Of a stretch of 64,000 bases of DNA, positions 8,016 to 16,965 are shown in pieces. Location of the stretch: the NCBI GenBank assembly GCA_021153325.1, contig JAGKTQ010000010.1, positions 3,865-67,864 on the forward strand, written 5' to 3'. Numbering within the stretch: the first letter of the stretch is position 1; the number at the start of each line of letters is the position of its first letter. The DNA is from Lachnospiraceae bacterium. GTDB taxonomy: Bacteria; Bacillota; Clostridia; Lachnospirales; Lachnospiraceae. A program made the translations under genes and the position numbers. The notes under the pieces are model-generated. The model was not told the DNA's origin. It searched no databases and saw nothing but the letters and a program-made list of their open reading frames with translations.

Positions 8016-9446
8016 ATGAGTAATACTTCACAAGCGAGCGAAAGAATCAACGCTTTGCTCGACGACAACAGTTTCGTGGAGATTGGTGCACTTGTAACAG
8101 CAAGAGCAACTGATTTTAATATGAAACAAACAGAGACTCCTTCTGATGGTGTAGTGACCGGATACGGAGTAATTGGTGGCAGTCTTGTGTATGTGTACAG
8201 CCAGGACGCATCCGTTATGAACGGTTCCATTGGTGAAATGCATGCGAAGAAAATTGCAAACCTCTATGATCTTGCTATGAAAATGGGAGCACCTGTTATC
8301 GGACTTCTTGATTGTGCAGGACTTAGATTACAGGAAGCAACAGATGCACTGAATGGTTTCGGTGAAATTTATAAGAAACAGGCACTTGCTTCAGGTGTGA
8401 TTCCACAGATTACAGCAATTTTTGGTAACTGTGGTGGTGGTCTTGCTTTAATGCCAACTTTAACAGATTTTACTTTTATGGAAGAGAGCAAAGCAAAATT
8501 ATTTGTGAACGCACCAAATGCATTAGACGGAAATGTGATTACAAAATGTGATACTTCTTCTGCAACATTCCAGAGCGAAGAAGCTGGAATTGTAGATGTA
8601 GTAGCAGATGAAGCAACTATTTTTGCAAAGATCAGAGAATTAGTTTCTTTACTTCCTTCTAACAATGAAGATGACGCAGCTTATGAAGATTGTACAGATG
8701 ATCTGAACAGAGCATGTGAAAATATGGAAGGCTGTGTAGGAGATACTTTAATCGCATTATCTCAGATCTCTGATAATGGAAGAGTATTTGAAGTAAAAGA
8801 AAACTGTGCAAAAGATATGGTGACTGCATTTATCAAATTGAACGGAATGACAGTTGGCGCTGTAGCTAACCGTACAGAAGTTTATGGAGAAGATGGAACA
8901 GTAACAGAGAAATTTGACGCTGTTTTATCTCCAAAGGGATGTGACAAGGCAGCAGATTTTGTAAATTTCTGTGATGCTTTTGAAATTCCAGTGCTTACTC
9001 TTACAAATGTGAAGGGATTTGCAGCAACTACATGTGCAGAAAAGAAAATTGCGAAAGCAGCAGCACGTCTTACATATGCATTTGCAAATGCAACTGTGCC
9101 GAAAGTAAATGTAGTAATCGGAAAAGCTTTCGGAAGCGCTTATGTGACAATGAATTCCAAAGCAATCGGAGCGGACATGACTTATGCTTGGGAAAGTGCT
9201 GAAATTGGTACAATGGAAGCTGAATTTGCAGCGAAGATCATGTACGAAGGTCAGGGCGCAGATGTTATTAAAGAAAAAGCAGCAGAATACAAAGAACTTC
9301 AGACAAGTGTATCCAGCGCAGCCAAGAGAGGATATGTAGACAGCATCATTGCACCGGCTGATACAAGAAAATATGTAATCAGTGCATTTGAAATGTTGTT
9401 TACAAAAAGAGAAGAACGTCCGGCAAAAAAACATGGTACAGTTTAG
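8016..9446 (+). CDS. Biotin-dependent acyl-CoA carboxyltransferase, 12S/MmdA-like subunit
   Basis: A 476-residue carboxyltransferase of the crotonase fold, with the fused N- and C-halves typical of methylmalonyl-CoA decarboxylase alpha (MmdA) and transcarboxylase 12S. Such subunits move CO2 between carboxybiotin and an acyl-CoA. Visible signatures are SDGVVTGYGVIGG, GLLDCAGLRLQEA, and the glycine-rich oxyanion-hole segment GNCGGGLALMPTLTDF; the second half repeats the fold (PVLTLTNVKGF, GKAFGSAYVTMNSK). At 476 residues it is shorter than the usual 510-520. It heads a five-gene operon with OadG-, BCCP-, OadB- and OadA-type genes. The acyl-CoA substrate cannot be read from sequence. Confidence 0.85.
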   Translation: MSNTSQASERINALLDDNSFVEIGALVTARATDFNMKQTETPSDGVVTGYGVIGGSLVYVYSQDASVMNGSIGEMHAKKIANLYDLAMKMGAPVIGLLDCAGLRLQEATDALNGFGEIYKKQALASGVIPQITAIFGNCGGGLALMPTLTDFTFMEESKAKLFVNAPNALDGNVITKCDTSSATFQSEEAGIVDVVADEATIFAKIRELVSLLPSNNEDDAAYEDCTDDLNRACENMEGCVGDTLIALSQISDNGRVFEVKENCAKDMVTAFIKLNGMTVGAVANRTEVYGEDGTVTEKFDAVLSPKGCDKAADFVNFCDAFEIPVLTLTNVKGFAATTCAEKKIAKAAARLTYAFANATVPKVNVVIGKAFGSAYVTMNSKAIGADMTYAWESAEIGTMEAEFAAKIMYEGQGADVIKEKAAEYKELQTSVSSAAKRGYVDSIIAPADTRKYVISAFEMLFTKREERPAKKHGTV

Positions 9447-9464
9447 GAAAGGATGATACTTAAT

Positions 9465-10226
9465 ATGAAAAAAAGTTTATTAGTATTAGGTATGATTACT
9501 TGTATCTTTGGTCTTACTGCTTGCGGAACTGAAAAAGAAGATGATTCTATTATGACAGTAGAAGAAGCAGTAACAACTGGTGAAGCATATGTACAGAAAG
9601 CCGTTGACATTTTTGAAAGTGGTTCTTTGGAGGAGTATGCGGAGGATGAAGAGTATACGCTTTTTGCAGAAGCAGTAGAAAGTCTTGAAAGTGCATCCGA
9701 AGATATGGGTAGTTATATTGGTATGGTGAGTTCAGAAGCTACAGTTGATGACGAGAGTGCAGTTGTTAGTGTAACTGTTGACGGTTCTGATCACGATGCC
9801 GTTATAGAGGTAATCATAGAAAAAGATGGTGTAGAAAGCATTACTACGAACGTGGAATATTCTTTTGGTGAGTCAATGGAAAAAGCAGCTTTAAATACAT
9901 TGCTCGGTATGGGAACTGTTTTTGTAGTATTGATCTTGATCTGCTTTATCATCAGTGGTTTTAAATATATTTCTGTTGTAGAAGAAAAAATAAAAAATAG
10001 AAAAGTAAATAATGCAGCAGAAGAAGAAAAAACAGCACCAGCTCCAGCACCGGCTCCTGTACCGGTAGCAGCACCAGTACAAGTGGAAAATCTCACGGAT
10101 GATCTGGAACTGGTAGCTGTTATTGCAGCAGCAATTGCGGCAAGCGAAGGCAGAACAACAACGGACGGATTGGTAGTAAGATCCATTCGTAAAGCAAATA
10201 AGAATAAATGGCAGAATGCCTTATAA
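9465..10226 (+). CDS. OadG-like membrane lipoprotein of the Na+ pump
   Basis: A 253-residue membrane protein in the position of the small gamma subunit of sodium-pumping decarboxylases, which anchors and assembles the complex. Unlike the classical subunit of about 80-100 residues, it begins with a lipoprotein signal ending LTAC (Cys20), then an acidic extracytoplasmic domain of about 125 residues. A single membrane helix follows (about 147-168, VFVVLILICFIISGF), then an Ala/Pro hinge and a conserved OadG-type tail (LVAVIAAAIAASEGR). I chose ATG 9465, which gives a proper lipoprotein signal; ATG 9453 lies inside the GGAAAGG ribosome site. It lies 18 nt after the carboxyltransferase stop. Confidence 0.8.
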   Translation: MKKSLLVLGMITCIFGLTACGTEKEDDSIMTVEEAVTTGEAYVQKAVDIFESGSLEEYAEDEEYTLFAEAVESLESASEDMGSYIGMVSSEATVDDESAVVSVTVDGSDHDAVIEVIIEKDGVESITTNVEYSFGESMEKAALNTLLGMGTVFVVLILICFIISGFKYISVVEEKIKNRKVNNAAEEEKTAPAPAPAPVPVAAPVQVENLTDDLELVAVIAAAIAASEGRTTTDGLVVRSIRKANKNKWQNAL

Positions 10227-10243
10227 TTTAGGAGGATTTTGAG

Positions 10244-10624
10244 ATGAAAAATTATACAATTACCGTAAACGGCAACGTATATGATGTAGTAGTAGAAGAA
10301 GGAACATCTACAGGTGCACCTGTAGTTTCCGCTCCAGTAGCACCAAAGGCAGCTCCGGCAGCAGCACCAAAAGCAGCACCTGCAGCAGCAGCACCTGCAG
10401 CAAGCGCAGGTAGCATTAAAGTAGAAGCAGGCGCAGCTGGTAAAGTATTCAAAATTGAAGCAAATGTAGGACAGGCTGTAAAAGCTGGTGATGCAGTAGT
10501 TATTATCGAAGCTATGAAAATGGAAATCCCTGTTGTTGCGCCACAGGATGGTACAGTGGCTAGTATTGATGTAGCAGTAGGCGATGCAGTAGAAGCAGGC
10601 GCAGTATTAGCAACATTAAACTAA
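10244..10624 (+). CDS. Biotin carboxyl carrier protein of the decarboxylase complex
   Basis: A 126-residue biotin carrier that shuttles carboxybiotin between the carboxyltransferase subunits and the membrane pump. The biotinyl domain at about 57-126 contains the EAMKMEI motif with biotinyl-Lys92. It is preceded by an Ala/Pro-rich flexible linker (about 25-56) and a short N-terminal strand. The domain is a stand-alone polypeptide rather than the C-terminus of OadA, as in the transcarboxylase 1.3S subunit and MmdC. An AGGAGG ribosome site precedes the start. It is followed by OadB after 54 nt. Confidence 0.93.
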   Translation: MKNYTITVNGNVYDVVVEEGTSTGAPVVSAPVAPKAAPAAAPKAAPAAAAPAASAGSIKVEAGAAGKVFKIEANVGQAVKAGDAVVIIEAMKMEIPVVAPQDGTVASIDVAVGDAVEAGAVLATLN

Positions 10625-10678
10625 TGTCTGTACGACCCGTTAAGGGCTTGCAGACAAACGATAACAGGAGGTCAAGAA

Positions 10679-11824
10679 ATGGATTATATAGTTTCTACTT
10701 TAAGCAACCTCATTCATCAGACAGCCTTTTTTAACCTTACATGGGGTAATTATCTGATGATCCTGGTAGCTTGTGTATTTCTTTATTTAGCCATTGCAAA
10801 GGGATTTGAACCATTGTTATTGATCCCGATCGCATTTGGTATGCTGTTAGTTAATATTTATCCGGATATTATAGCAGCACCGCAGGACGGTTCAACTGGT
10901 GGATTGCTCTATTATTTCTATCTTTTGGATGAATGGTCTATTTTACCTTCCCTCATTTTCATGGGTGTAGGTGCAATGACCGACTTTGGACCGCTTATTG
11001 CTAACCCAAAGAGCTTTTTGCTTGGTGCAGCAGCACAGTTTGGTATTTTTGCAGCTTATTTTGGAGCTATCGCAATGGGATTCAATGACAAAGCGGCAGC
11101 AGCTATTTCTATTATCGGTGGTGCAGACGGACCGACATCTATTTTCCTTGCCGGAAAACTCGGACAGACAGCATTACTCGGACCGATTGCAGTAGCAGCA
11201 TATTCGTATATGTCCTTGGTACCGATTATTCAGCCACCGATCATGAAAGCTTTAACAACAGAAAAAGAACGTAAGATTAAAATGGGACAGCTTCGCCCGG
11301 TTTCTAAACTGGAGAAGATTCTTTTCCCAATTATCGTTACAATCGTAGTATGTATGATTTTGCCAACAACAGCTCCACTTGTAGGTATGTTGATGCTTGG
11401 TAACTTATTCAAAGAATCTGGTGTAGTAAGACAGTTGGCAGATACAGCTTCCAACGCACTTATGTACATCGTAGTTATTTTGCTTGGTACATCTGTAGGT
11501 GCGACAACAAGTGCAGAAGCTTTTTTGAATGCTACAACATTAAAGATCGTTGCTTTAGGCCTGATCGCATTTGCGTTTGGTACTGCAGCCGGTGTATTGT
11601 TTGGTAAGATCATGTGTGTAGCAACACATGGAAAAGTAAATCCATTGATTGGTTCAGCAGGTGTTTCTGCTGTGCCTATGGCAGCCAGAGTATCACAGAA
11701 GGTTGGTGCGGAGTCCGATCCTACAAACTTCTTGTTAATGCATGCTATGGGACCTAACGTAGCAGGGGTTATCGGAACTGCAGTAGCAGCCGGAACCTTT
11801 ATGGCTGTATTTGGAGTAGCCTAA
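10679..11824 (+). CDS. oadB: Sodium-ion-translocating decarboxylase beta subunit
   Basis: A 381-residue polytopic membrane protein of the OadB/GcdB/MmdB family. It decarboxylates carboxybiotin and uses the energy to export Na+. Family signatures are GVGAMTDFGPLIANP, with the conserved membrane Asp of the Na+ site, GGADGPTSIFLAGKL, and the C-terminal NFLLMHAMGPNVAGVIG with the conserved Asn and Gly residues. Roughly nine or more hydrophobic segments are present. Length and motif order are normal. A GGAGG site precedes ATG 10679. This is the energy-conserving core of the operon. Confidence 0.95.
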   Translation: MDYIVSTLSNLIHQTAFFNLTWGNYLMILVACVFLYLAIAKGFEPLLLIPIAFGMLLVNIYPDIIAAPQDGSTGGLLYYFYLLDEWSILPSLIFMGVGAMTDFGPLIANPKSFLLGAAAQFGIFAAYFGAIAMGFNDKAAAAISIIGGADGPTSIFLAGKLGQTALLGPIAVAAYSYMSLVPIIQPPIMKALTTEKERKIKMGQLRPVSKLEKILFPIIVTIVVCMILPTTAPLVGMLMLGNLFKESGVVRQLADTASNALMYIVVILLGTSVGATTSAEAFLNATTLKIVALGLIAFAFGTAAGVLFGKIMCVATHGKVNPLIGSAGVSAVPMAARVSQKVGAESDPTNFLLMHAMGPNVAGVIGTAVAAGTFMAVFGVA

Positions 11825-11865
11825 TATTTAAGTATATAATATAAAAAACAGGAGGAAACAAGGTT

Positions 11866-13293
11866 ATGTCAGAGCAGGTTAAAAAACCGATTAAAATTAC
11901 GGAAACAATTTTACGTGATGCTCACCAGTCATTGATCGCAACAAGAATGCCTACCGAGTTAATGGTTCCGATCGCTTCTAAAATGGATAAAGTCGGCTAT
12001 CACTCAGTAGAATGCTGGGGTGGTGCAACATTTGATGCATCTTTACGTTTCTTAAAAGAAGATCCATGGGACAGACTCAGAAAATTAAGAGATGAGTTTA
12101 AAAATACAAAATTACAGATGTTATTCAGAGGTCAGAATATTTTAGGATACAGACCTTATGCAGATGATGTAGTAGAATATTTCGTACAGAAATCTGTAGC
12201 AAATGGTATTGATATCATTCGTATTTTTGACTGCCTCAATGATCTGCGTAATTTACAGGCAGCTGTAGATGCGACAAACAAGATCAAACAGCAGGAAGGA
12301 AGAGGACATGCACAGGTAGCTCTTTCTTATACATTAGGTGATGCTTATACATTGGAATACTGGACAGATATGGCTAAGAAAATTGAAGCAATGGGTGCAG
12401 ATTCCATTTGTATCAAAGATATGGCTGGTCTTTTAGTTCCTTATAAAGCAACAGAGTTGATCTCTGCTATGAAGAGTGTAACAAAACTTCCTATCCAGCT
12501 TCATACACACTATACTTCTGGTGTAGCAAGTATGACATACTTAAAAGCTGTAGAAGCAGGTGTAGATGTTATTGACTGTGCAATGTCTCCATTCGCTATG
12601 GGAACATCACAGCCAGCAACAGAGGTTATGGTCGAAACATTCAAGGGAACAGAATATGATACAGGTTACGATCAGAACTTACTTGCTGAGATCGCTGATT
12701 ATTTCCGTCCTTACAGAGATGAGTGCCTTGCAAATGGTCTGCTCAATCCAAAGGTTATGGGTGTTGATATTAAAACATTATTATATCAGGTACCAGGCGG
12801 AATGTTATCCAACATGGTAAGCCAGTTGAAGGAACAGAATGCAGAAGATAAATACTATGATGTATTAAAAGAAATTCCAGCAGTTCGTAAAGACTTAGGT
12901 GAGCCACCACTTGTAACACCTTCTTCACAGATCGTTGGTACACAGGCTGTATTTAACGTACTTATGGGAGAACGTTACAAAATGGCTACAAAAGAAACAA
13001 AAGCAGTTCTTCGTGGTGAATATGGTCAGACTGTAAAACCGATGAATCAGGAAGTAATTGATAAAGTTATTCCAGGAGAAGAGCGTATCACATGTCGTCC
13101 AGCAGACCTTCTTGATAACGAACTTGATAAGATCGAGTCCGAGATGAAAGAATGGAAACAGCAGGATGAAGACGTATTATCTTACGCTTTATTCCCACAG
13201 GTAGCTACTGACTTCTTTAAATATCGTCAGGCACAGCAGGATAAAGTAGATATGACTCAGGCAGATACAAAGAACGGAGCATATCCTGTGTAA
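11866..13293 (+). CDS. oadA: Oxaloacetate decarboxylase alpha / transcarboxylase 5S-type carboxyltransferase
   Basis: A 475-residue TIM-barrel carboxyltransferase that transfers the carboxyl group of oxaloacetate (or carboxylates pyruvate in reverse) via biotin. Signatures are ETILRDAHQSLIATRM, QMLFRGQNILGYRPYADD, the CIKDMAG lysine region and the metal-ligand HTH (IQLHTHYTSG). The protein stops after the conserved alpha-helical domain and has no biotinyl domain; biotin is supplied by the separate carrier two genes upstream. Together with the 12S-like subunit it makes a full transcarboxylase set attached to an OadB pump. A terminator follows at 13312-13346. Confidence 0.92.
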   Translation: MSEQVKKPIKITETILRDAHQSLIATRMPTELMVPIASKMDKVGYHSVECWGGATFDASLRFLKEDPWDRLRKLRDEFKNTKLQMLFRGQNILGYRPYADDVVEYFVQKSVANGIDIIRIFDCLNDLRNLQAAVDATNKIKQQEGRGHAQVALSYTLGDAYTLEYWTDMAKKIEAMGADSICIKDMAGLLVPYKATELISAMKSVTKLPIQLHTHYTSGVASMTYLKAVEAGVDVIDCAMSPFAMGTSQPATEVMVETFKGTEYDTGYDQNLLAEIADYFRPYRDECLANGLLNPKVMGVDIKTLLYQVPGGMLSNMVSQLKEQNAEDKYYDVLKEIPAVRKDLGEPPLVTPSSQIVGTQAVFNVLMGERYKMATKETKAVLRGEYGQTVKPMNQEVIDKVIPGEERITCRPADLLDNELDKIESEMKEWKQQDEDVLSYALFPQVATDFFKYRQAQQDKVDMTQADTKNGAYPV

Positions 13294-13311
13294 TTACATA
13301 AAAAGACAAAA

Positions 13312-13346
13312 GGCAGTTTCGGGTAAGACCGAAGCTGCTTTTTTTT
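13312..13346 (+). terminator. Rho-independent terminator of the decarboxylase operon
   Basis: 11-bp stem with two G-T pairs (13312-13322 with 13329-13339), 6-nt loop, then an eight-T run. Confidence 0.9.
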
Positions 13347-13348
13347 GC

Positions 13349-13378
13349 TTGACATGGCAGAAGTAAAAAAGGTACAAT
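13349..13378 (+). promoter_or_regulatory. Sigma-A promoter for the TetR-RpiR-YhiN-cmk run
   Basis: TTGACA (13349-13354), 18-nt spacer, TACAAT (13373-13378), directly after the preceding T-run. The AT-rich CAGTTGTTATTAACG just downstream could hold an operator for the TetR product. Confidence 0.75.
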
Positions 13379-13419
13379 AACAGTTGTTATTAACGTAGAA
13401 GACGAAAGAGGTTAAAAAA

Positions 13420-13971
13420 GTGGCTAGAAAAGAATCCATAACAATACAGAATATTTTAGACGCTGCATTTGAAATGACAAGAGAAGAAGGCTTTGAGGCG
13501 GTGACAGCAAGAAAGCTTGCAGCAAAGGCAGGCTGTTCTACCCAGCCAATTTTTAGAGTTTACAAAAATATGGAAGAGCTTGGTGCAGATCTGTTCGCAA
13601 GAGCAGTAGAATATTTTGAAACTTTTTATAAAGAACATGAAAAAAGCTGTACCACACCATTTGTAAACTTAGGAATGGCATACGTTGAGTTTGCATGGAA
13701 AGAGACAAATCTGTTTCGCCTGTTATTTTTGCAGACAGAGCGATACGGAAAAAGCTTTTATGAAATTCTGAATGGAAAAGAAGGCTTTGTTGTTAAAGAA
13801 ATCAGCAAGGCAAAAGAAGAAGGATGCAAAGATCCAAGCGGAATGTTCATACAGATGTGGATGCTGATTCATGGAGCGGCGTGCATGGCGACTACAGGAG
13901 ATTATGATCTTGGAAGAGAAGAGACGATCGCTACGTTAGAAGGAGCATACCAGGCATTTAAAGCAAAATAA
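13420..13971 (+). CDS. TetR/AcrR family transcriptional regulator
   Basis: A 183-residue regulator with an N-terminal helix-turn-helix (about residues 8-53: ILDAAFEMTREEGFEAVTARKLAAKAGCSTQPIF is the family pattern, split across helices 1-3) and a variable ligand-binding domain. The start is a GTG. The ligand and targets are unknown. It is the first gene of a dense co-directional run with an RpiR regulator 17 nt downstream, so it may control its own operon. Confidence 0.9.
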   Translation: MARKESITIQNILDAAFEMTREEGFEAVTARKLAAKAGCSTQPIFRVYKNMEELGADLFARAVEYFETFYKEHEKSCTTPFVNLGMAYVEFAWKETNLFRLLFLQTERYGKSFYEILNGKEGFVVKEISKAKEEGCKDPSGMFIQMWMLIHGAACMATTGDYDLGREETIATLEGAYQAFKAK

Positions 13972-13988
13972 GATGAGGAAACATAGGC

Positions 13989-14927
13989 ATGGAAGACACA
14001 AATAAGCAGAATGATATTATCACAAGAATCAATGAACGTTACAATTCAATGAGTAAAAGTCATAAAGCGATCGCAGCATTTATTGAAGAACATTATGATC
14101 AGGCAGTTTTCATGACAGCAGCAAAATTAGGAGAAACTTTGGGTATCAGTGAGTCTACGGTAGTCCGTTTTGCATCGGGAATCGGCTACGATGGTTACCC
14201 GGAGTTTCAGAAGGCTCTGGAAGAGTGGGTAAAAAATAAATTGAATGCTGTGCAGAAAATGGGAGCAAAATATGGAAAAAGCTCGCAGTCTGAAATTCTA
14301 AATTCTGTGCTTAGTGCTGATATCGAAAAGATTCAGGATACTATGATCAATATGGATACGGCGGCTTTTGAAACAGCAGTAGATATTATTTTAAATGCAA
14401 AAAATATTTATATAGTTGGAATGCGAAGCTGTGAACCACTGGCAGATTTTTTACATTTTTATCTGCATATGATTCGAGGCGGGGTGCAATTACTACGTTC
14501 TACTAGTGTGAGTGAAATGTTTGAACAGATGATTCGGATTGATGAGAAAGACGCCATTATAGGCATTAGCTTTCCACGTTATTCCATGCGTACTTTAAAG
14601 GCTATGGAATTTGCGAACGATAGAAATGCAAAAGTCATTACGATTACGGACAGTATCCATTCTCCGATGAATTTGTATTCTTCTTGTAATTTGTTGGCAA
14701 GAAGCGACATGGTCTCCATTGTAGATTCTCTTGTAGCACCATTAAGTGTGATCAATGCACTTGTAGTTGCGCTTTGCCTGAAACGTCCCGATGAGGTCAA
14801 GAACAATTTAGAACAGCTTGAATATGCATGGAACAATTATCAGGTATATTTGAATGATGAAATTAATTTTATTGATGAGGATGGGATGTTCAATTATCCA
14901 TCTTTGAAAAAGGAACAGGACGAATGA
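13989..14927 (+). CDS. MurR/RpiR family transcriptional regulator
   Basis: A 312-residue regulator. Residues 1-80 form the RpiR helix-turn-helix (GISESTVVRFASGIGYDGYPEFQ is the signature). Residues about 115-260 form a SIS sugar-phosphate-binding domain (NIYIVGMRSCEPLADFLHF, then IGISFPRYSMRTLKAM and VITITDS). Family members sense phosphosugars and often control amino-sugar or MurNAc use. No sugar-use genes are adjacent, so its regulon is not evident. Its stop overlaps the start of the next gene by 4 nt (ATGA), so the two are translationally coupled. Confidence 0.9.
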   Translation: MEDTNKQNDIITRINERYNSMSKSHKAIAAFIEEHYDQAVFMTAAKLGETLGISESTVVRFASGIGYDGYPEFQKALEEWVKNKLNAVQKMGAKYGKSSQSEILNSVLSADIEKIQDTMINMDTAAFETAVDIILNAKNIYIVGMRSCEPLADFLHFYLHMIRGGVQLLRSTSVSEMFEQMIRIDEKDAIIGISFPRYSMRTLKAMEFANDRNAKVITITDSIHSPMNLYSSCNLLARSDMVSIVDSLVAPLSVINALVVALCLKRPDEVKNNLEQLEYAWNNYQVYLNDEINFIDEDGMFNYPSLKKEQDE

Positions 14928-16240
14928 GCAAAATAGTAGTAATAGGCGGTGGAGCTGCCGGTATGATGGCAGCCTATGCGGCTGCAAAAACAGCACGGGA
15001 AAAAATAGAAAAAGAAGATATTGTTGCACAGGAAAAAACGCAAGTTATTTTATATGAAAAAAATGAAAAGCTTGGAAAAAAGGTATTTATTACCGGGAAG
15101 GGCAGATGTAACGTTACGAATGCCTGTGATGTGGAAGAACTTTTCCAAAATGTGATCAGTAATGAAAAGTTCATGTACAGTTCCTTTTATACATTTGATA
15201 ATCATGCGGTCATGGATTTTTTTGAGAAAGCAGGCTGTCCTTTGAAAATAGAGCGAGGAGAAAGAGTGTTTCCGGTATCGGATCATTCTTCGGATATTAT
15301 CGCAGCATTAACACGGAAATTAAAGGAAGAACAGGTTGAGATACATCTGAATACTACAGTGGAAAAAATATTAACAGAGGATATAGAAGGCGCAGAGGAA
15401 ACGGTCGGTAAGAAGGGAGCAGCAAGAAAGATCAAAGGGGTTCTTTTAAAGGATGGCAGTAAAGTATATGCAGATGCAGTCATTGCTGCTACGGGAGGTG
15501 TCTCTTATCCGCTTACTGGTTCTACCGGTGATGGCTACCGTTTTGCAGAGGAAACTGGACATAAAATAACAGGTGTGGTTCCGGCATTAGTACCACTTAC
15601 GATACAAGAAGAATGGTGCAGATCACTGCAGGGGCTTTCCTTAAAAAATGTGTCGGTGGAATTGAAGGATGGAAAAAAAGAACTGTATTCGGGTTTTGGA
15701 GAAATGCTCTTTACACATTTCGGAGTGAGTGGACCGCTTATTTTGAGTGCCAGTAGCTTTTATGCAAAAAAGGCAAAAGGAAAACAAGTACAGCTTTTTA
15801 TTGATTTGAAACCGGCACTTTCGGCAGAACAACTGGACAAAAGAATTCTTAGAGATTTTGAAGAAAATAAAAATAAGCAGTTTAAAAATGCAATAGGTGG
15901 ACTGTTCCCGGCAAAGCTGGTTCCGGTTATGATCGAGCAGTCCGGTATTCATCCTGATAAAAAGGTGAATGAAATTTCAAAAGAAGAGCGCAAAGCTTTT
16001 GCAGAAAAAATAAAAAAACTGCCTCTTACAGTAACTGGCACGAGAGAGATGAAGGAAGCTATTATCACGATGGGCGGCGTCAGTGTAAAGGACGTAAATC
16101 CATCTACTATGGAATCCAAAAAAGTACAGGGATTGTATTTCGCAGGAGAGGTTCTGGATGTGGATGCCCTGACGGGTGGTTTCAATTTACAGATCGCATG
16201 GTCGACCGGTCATCTGGCAGGCAGCTGTGCAGCAGAATAA
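14924..16240 (+). CDS. YhiN/HI0933-family FAD-dependent oxidoreductase
   Basis: A 438-residue flavoprotein of the HI0933/YhiN (aminoacetone oxidase-like) family. FAD motifs are GGGAAGMMAAYAA at the N-terminus, KGRCNVTNAC at about residue 60, the ATGGVSYPLTGSTGDGY segment in the middle, and GEVLDVDALTGGFN with AWSTG at the C-terminus. The family also contains BaiN, a bile-acid-related dehydrogenase, but most members have no proven substrate and none should be assumed here. It overlaps the RpiR gene by 4 nt and lies 17 nt before cmk. Confidence 0.88.
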   Translation: MSKIVVIGGGAAGMMAAYAAAKTAREKIEKEDIVAQEKTQVILYEKNEKLGKKVFITGKGRCNVTNACDVEELFQNVISNEKFMYSSFYTFDNHAVMDFFEKAGCPLKIERGERVFPVSDHSSDIIAALTRKLKEEQVEIHLNTTVEKILTEDIEGAEETVGKKGAARKIKGVLLKDGSKVYADAVIAATGGVSYPLTGSTGDGYRFAEETGHKITGVVPALVPLTIQEEWCRSLQGLSLKNVSVELKDGKKELYSGFGEMLFTHFGVSGPLILSASSFYAKKAKGKQVQLFIDLKPALSAEQLDKRILRDFEENKNKQFKNAIGGLFPAKLVPVMIEQSGIHPDKKVNEISKEERKAFAEKIKKLPLTVTGTREMKEAIITMGGVSVKDVNPSTMESKKVQGLYFAGEVLDVDALTGGFNLQIAWSTGHLAGSCAAE

Positions 16241-16257
16241 GAAAGTGAGGAAAAAAG

Positions 16258-16914
16258 ATGAGTTACAATATAGCGATTGATGGACCAGCAGGAGCTGGAA
16301 AAAGTACGATTGCAAAAAAAATTGCAAAGAAAATGAATTATATTTATGTGGATACTGGCGCAATGTATCGTGCGATGGCATTGTATTTGATCCGTATGGG
16401 CGTAGAAAAAGACGATAAAGAGAAAATTGAAGAAATATGTAAAAATGCAGATATTACAATTGAATACAAAGATGGTGAGCAGATCGTATTGTTGAATGAT
16501 GAAAACGTAAATGGTCTTATCCGCACCGAAGAAGTAGGAAATATGGCTTCCGTAAGCAGTGCGAACGGAAAAGTGCGTGAAAAGCTTGTGCAGTTACAGA
16601 AAGAACTGGCAAAAAAGGCGGATGTCGTTATGGACGGCAGGGATATTGGAACATGCGTGCTTCCTAATGCGGATACGAAAGTGTATTTAACTGCCAGTGC
16701 GGAAGTACGTGCAAAACGCCGTTTCGATGAACTGACCCAAAAAGGGGAAAGCTGCGATCTGGAAAAGATCAAAGAGGATATTATTGAAAGAGATCATCGG
16801 GATATGACTAGAGAAATCTCGCCGTTAAAACAGGCAGAGGATGCGGTTTTAGTCGATTCTTCGAATATGACGATCGATGAGGTAGTGGAAAAGATCATCT
16901 CTCTGTGCAAATAA
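16258..16914 (+). CDS. cmk: Cytidylate kinase
   Basis: A 218-residue nucleoside monophosphate kinase that phosphorylates CMP and dCMP. The P-loop is DGPAGAGKST at about residues 7-16, followed by YVDTGAMYRAMAL, the substrate-binding helix. DGRDIGTCVLPNAD and ASAEVRAKRR are the remaining family signatures, and REISPLKQAEDAVLVDSS is the C-terminal hallmark. The order cmk-ispH-rpsA is a widespread Clostridia arrangement, and the preceding flavoprotein is also a common neighbour. Confidence 0.96.
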   Translation: MSYNIAIDGPAGAGKSTIAKKIAKKMNYIYVDTGAMYRAMALYLIRMGVEKDDKEKIEEICKNADITIEYKDGEQIVLLNDENVNGLIRTEEVGNMASVSSANGKVREKLVQLQKELAKKADVVMDGRDIGTCVLPNADTKVYLTASAEVRAKRRFDELTQKGESCDLEKIKEDIIERDHRDMTREISPLKQAEDAVLVDSSNMTIDEVVEKIISLCK

Positions 16915-16965
16915 AAACAAAGAAAAGGTATATACTGCGAAAAAGCAGGAAAGGATTATAGTGCT

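Noticed and set aside
8925..9434. 169-codon minus-strand frame rich in Cys and Phe inside the carboxyltransferase gene
   Set aside because: Antisense to a strongly conserved gene, odd composition, no ribosome site.
9791..10186. Long minus-strand reading frame across the OadG-like gene
   Set aside because: It is an antisense artefact of the Ala/Pro-rich codons. There is no ribosome site and the composition is that of a shadow frame.
10310..10420. Short near-repeats of GCA/CCA units in the biotin carrier gene, at first sight a repeat array
   Set aside because: They encode the Ala/Pro linker of the carrier and are not a CRISPR or tandem-repeat locus.
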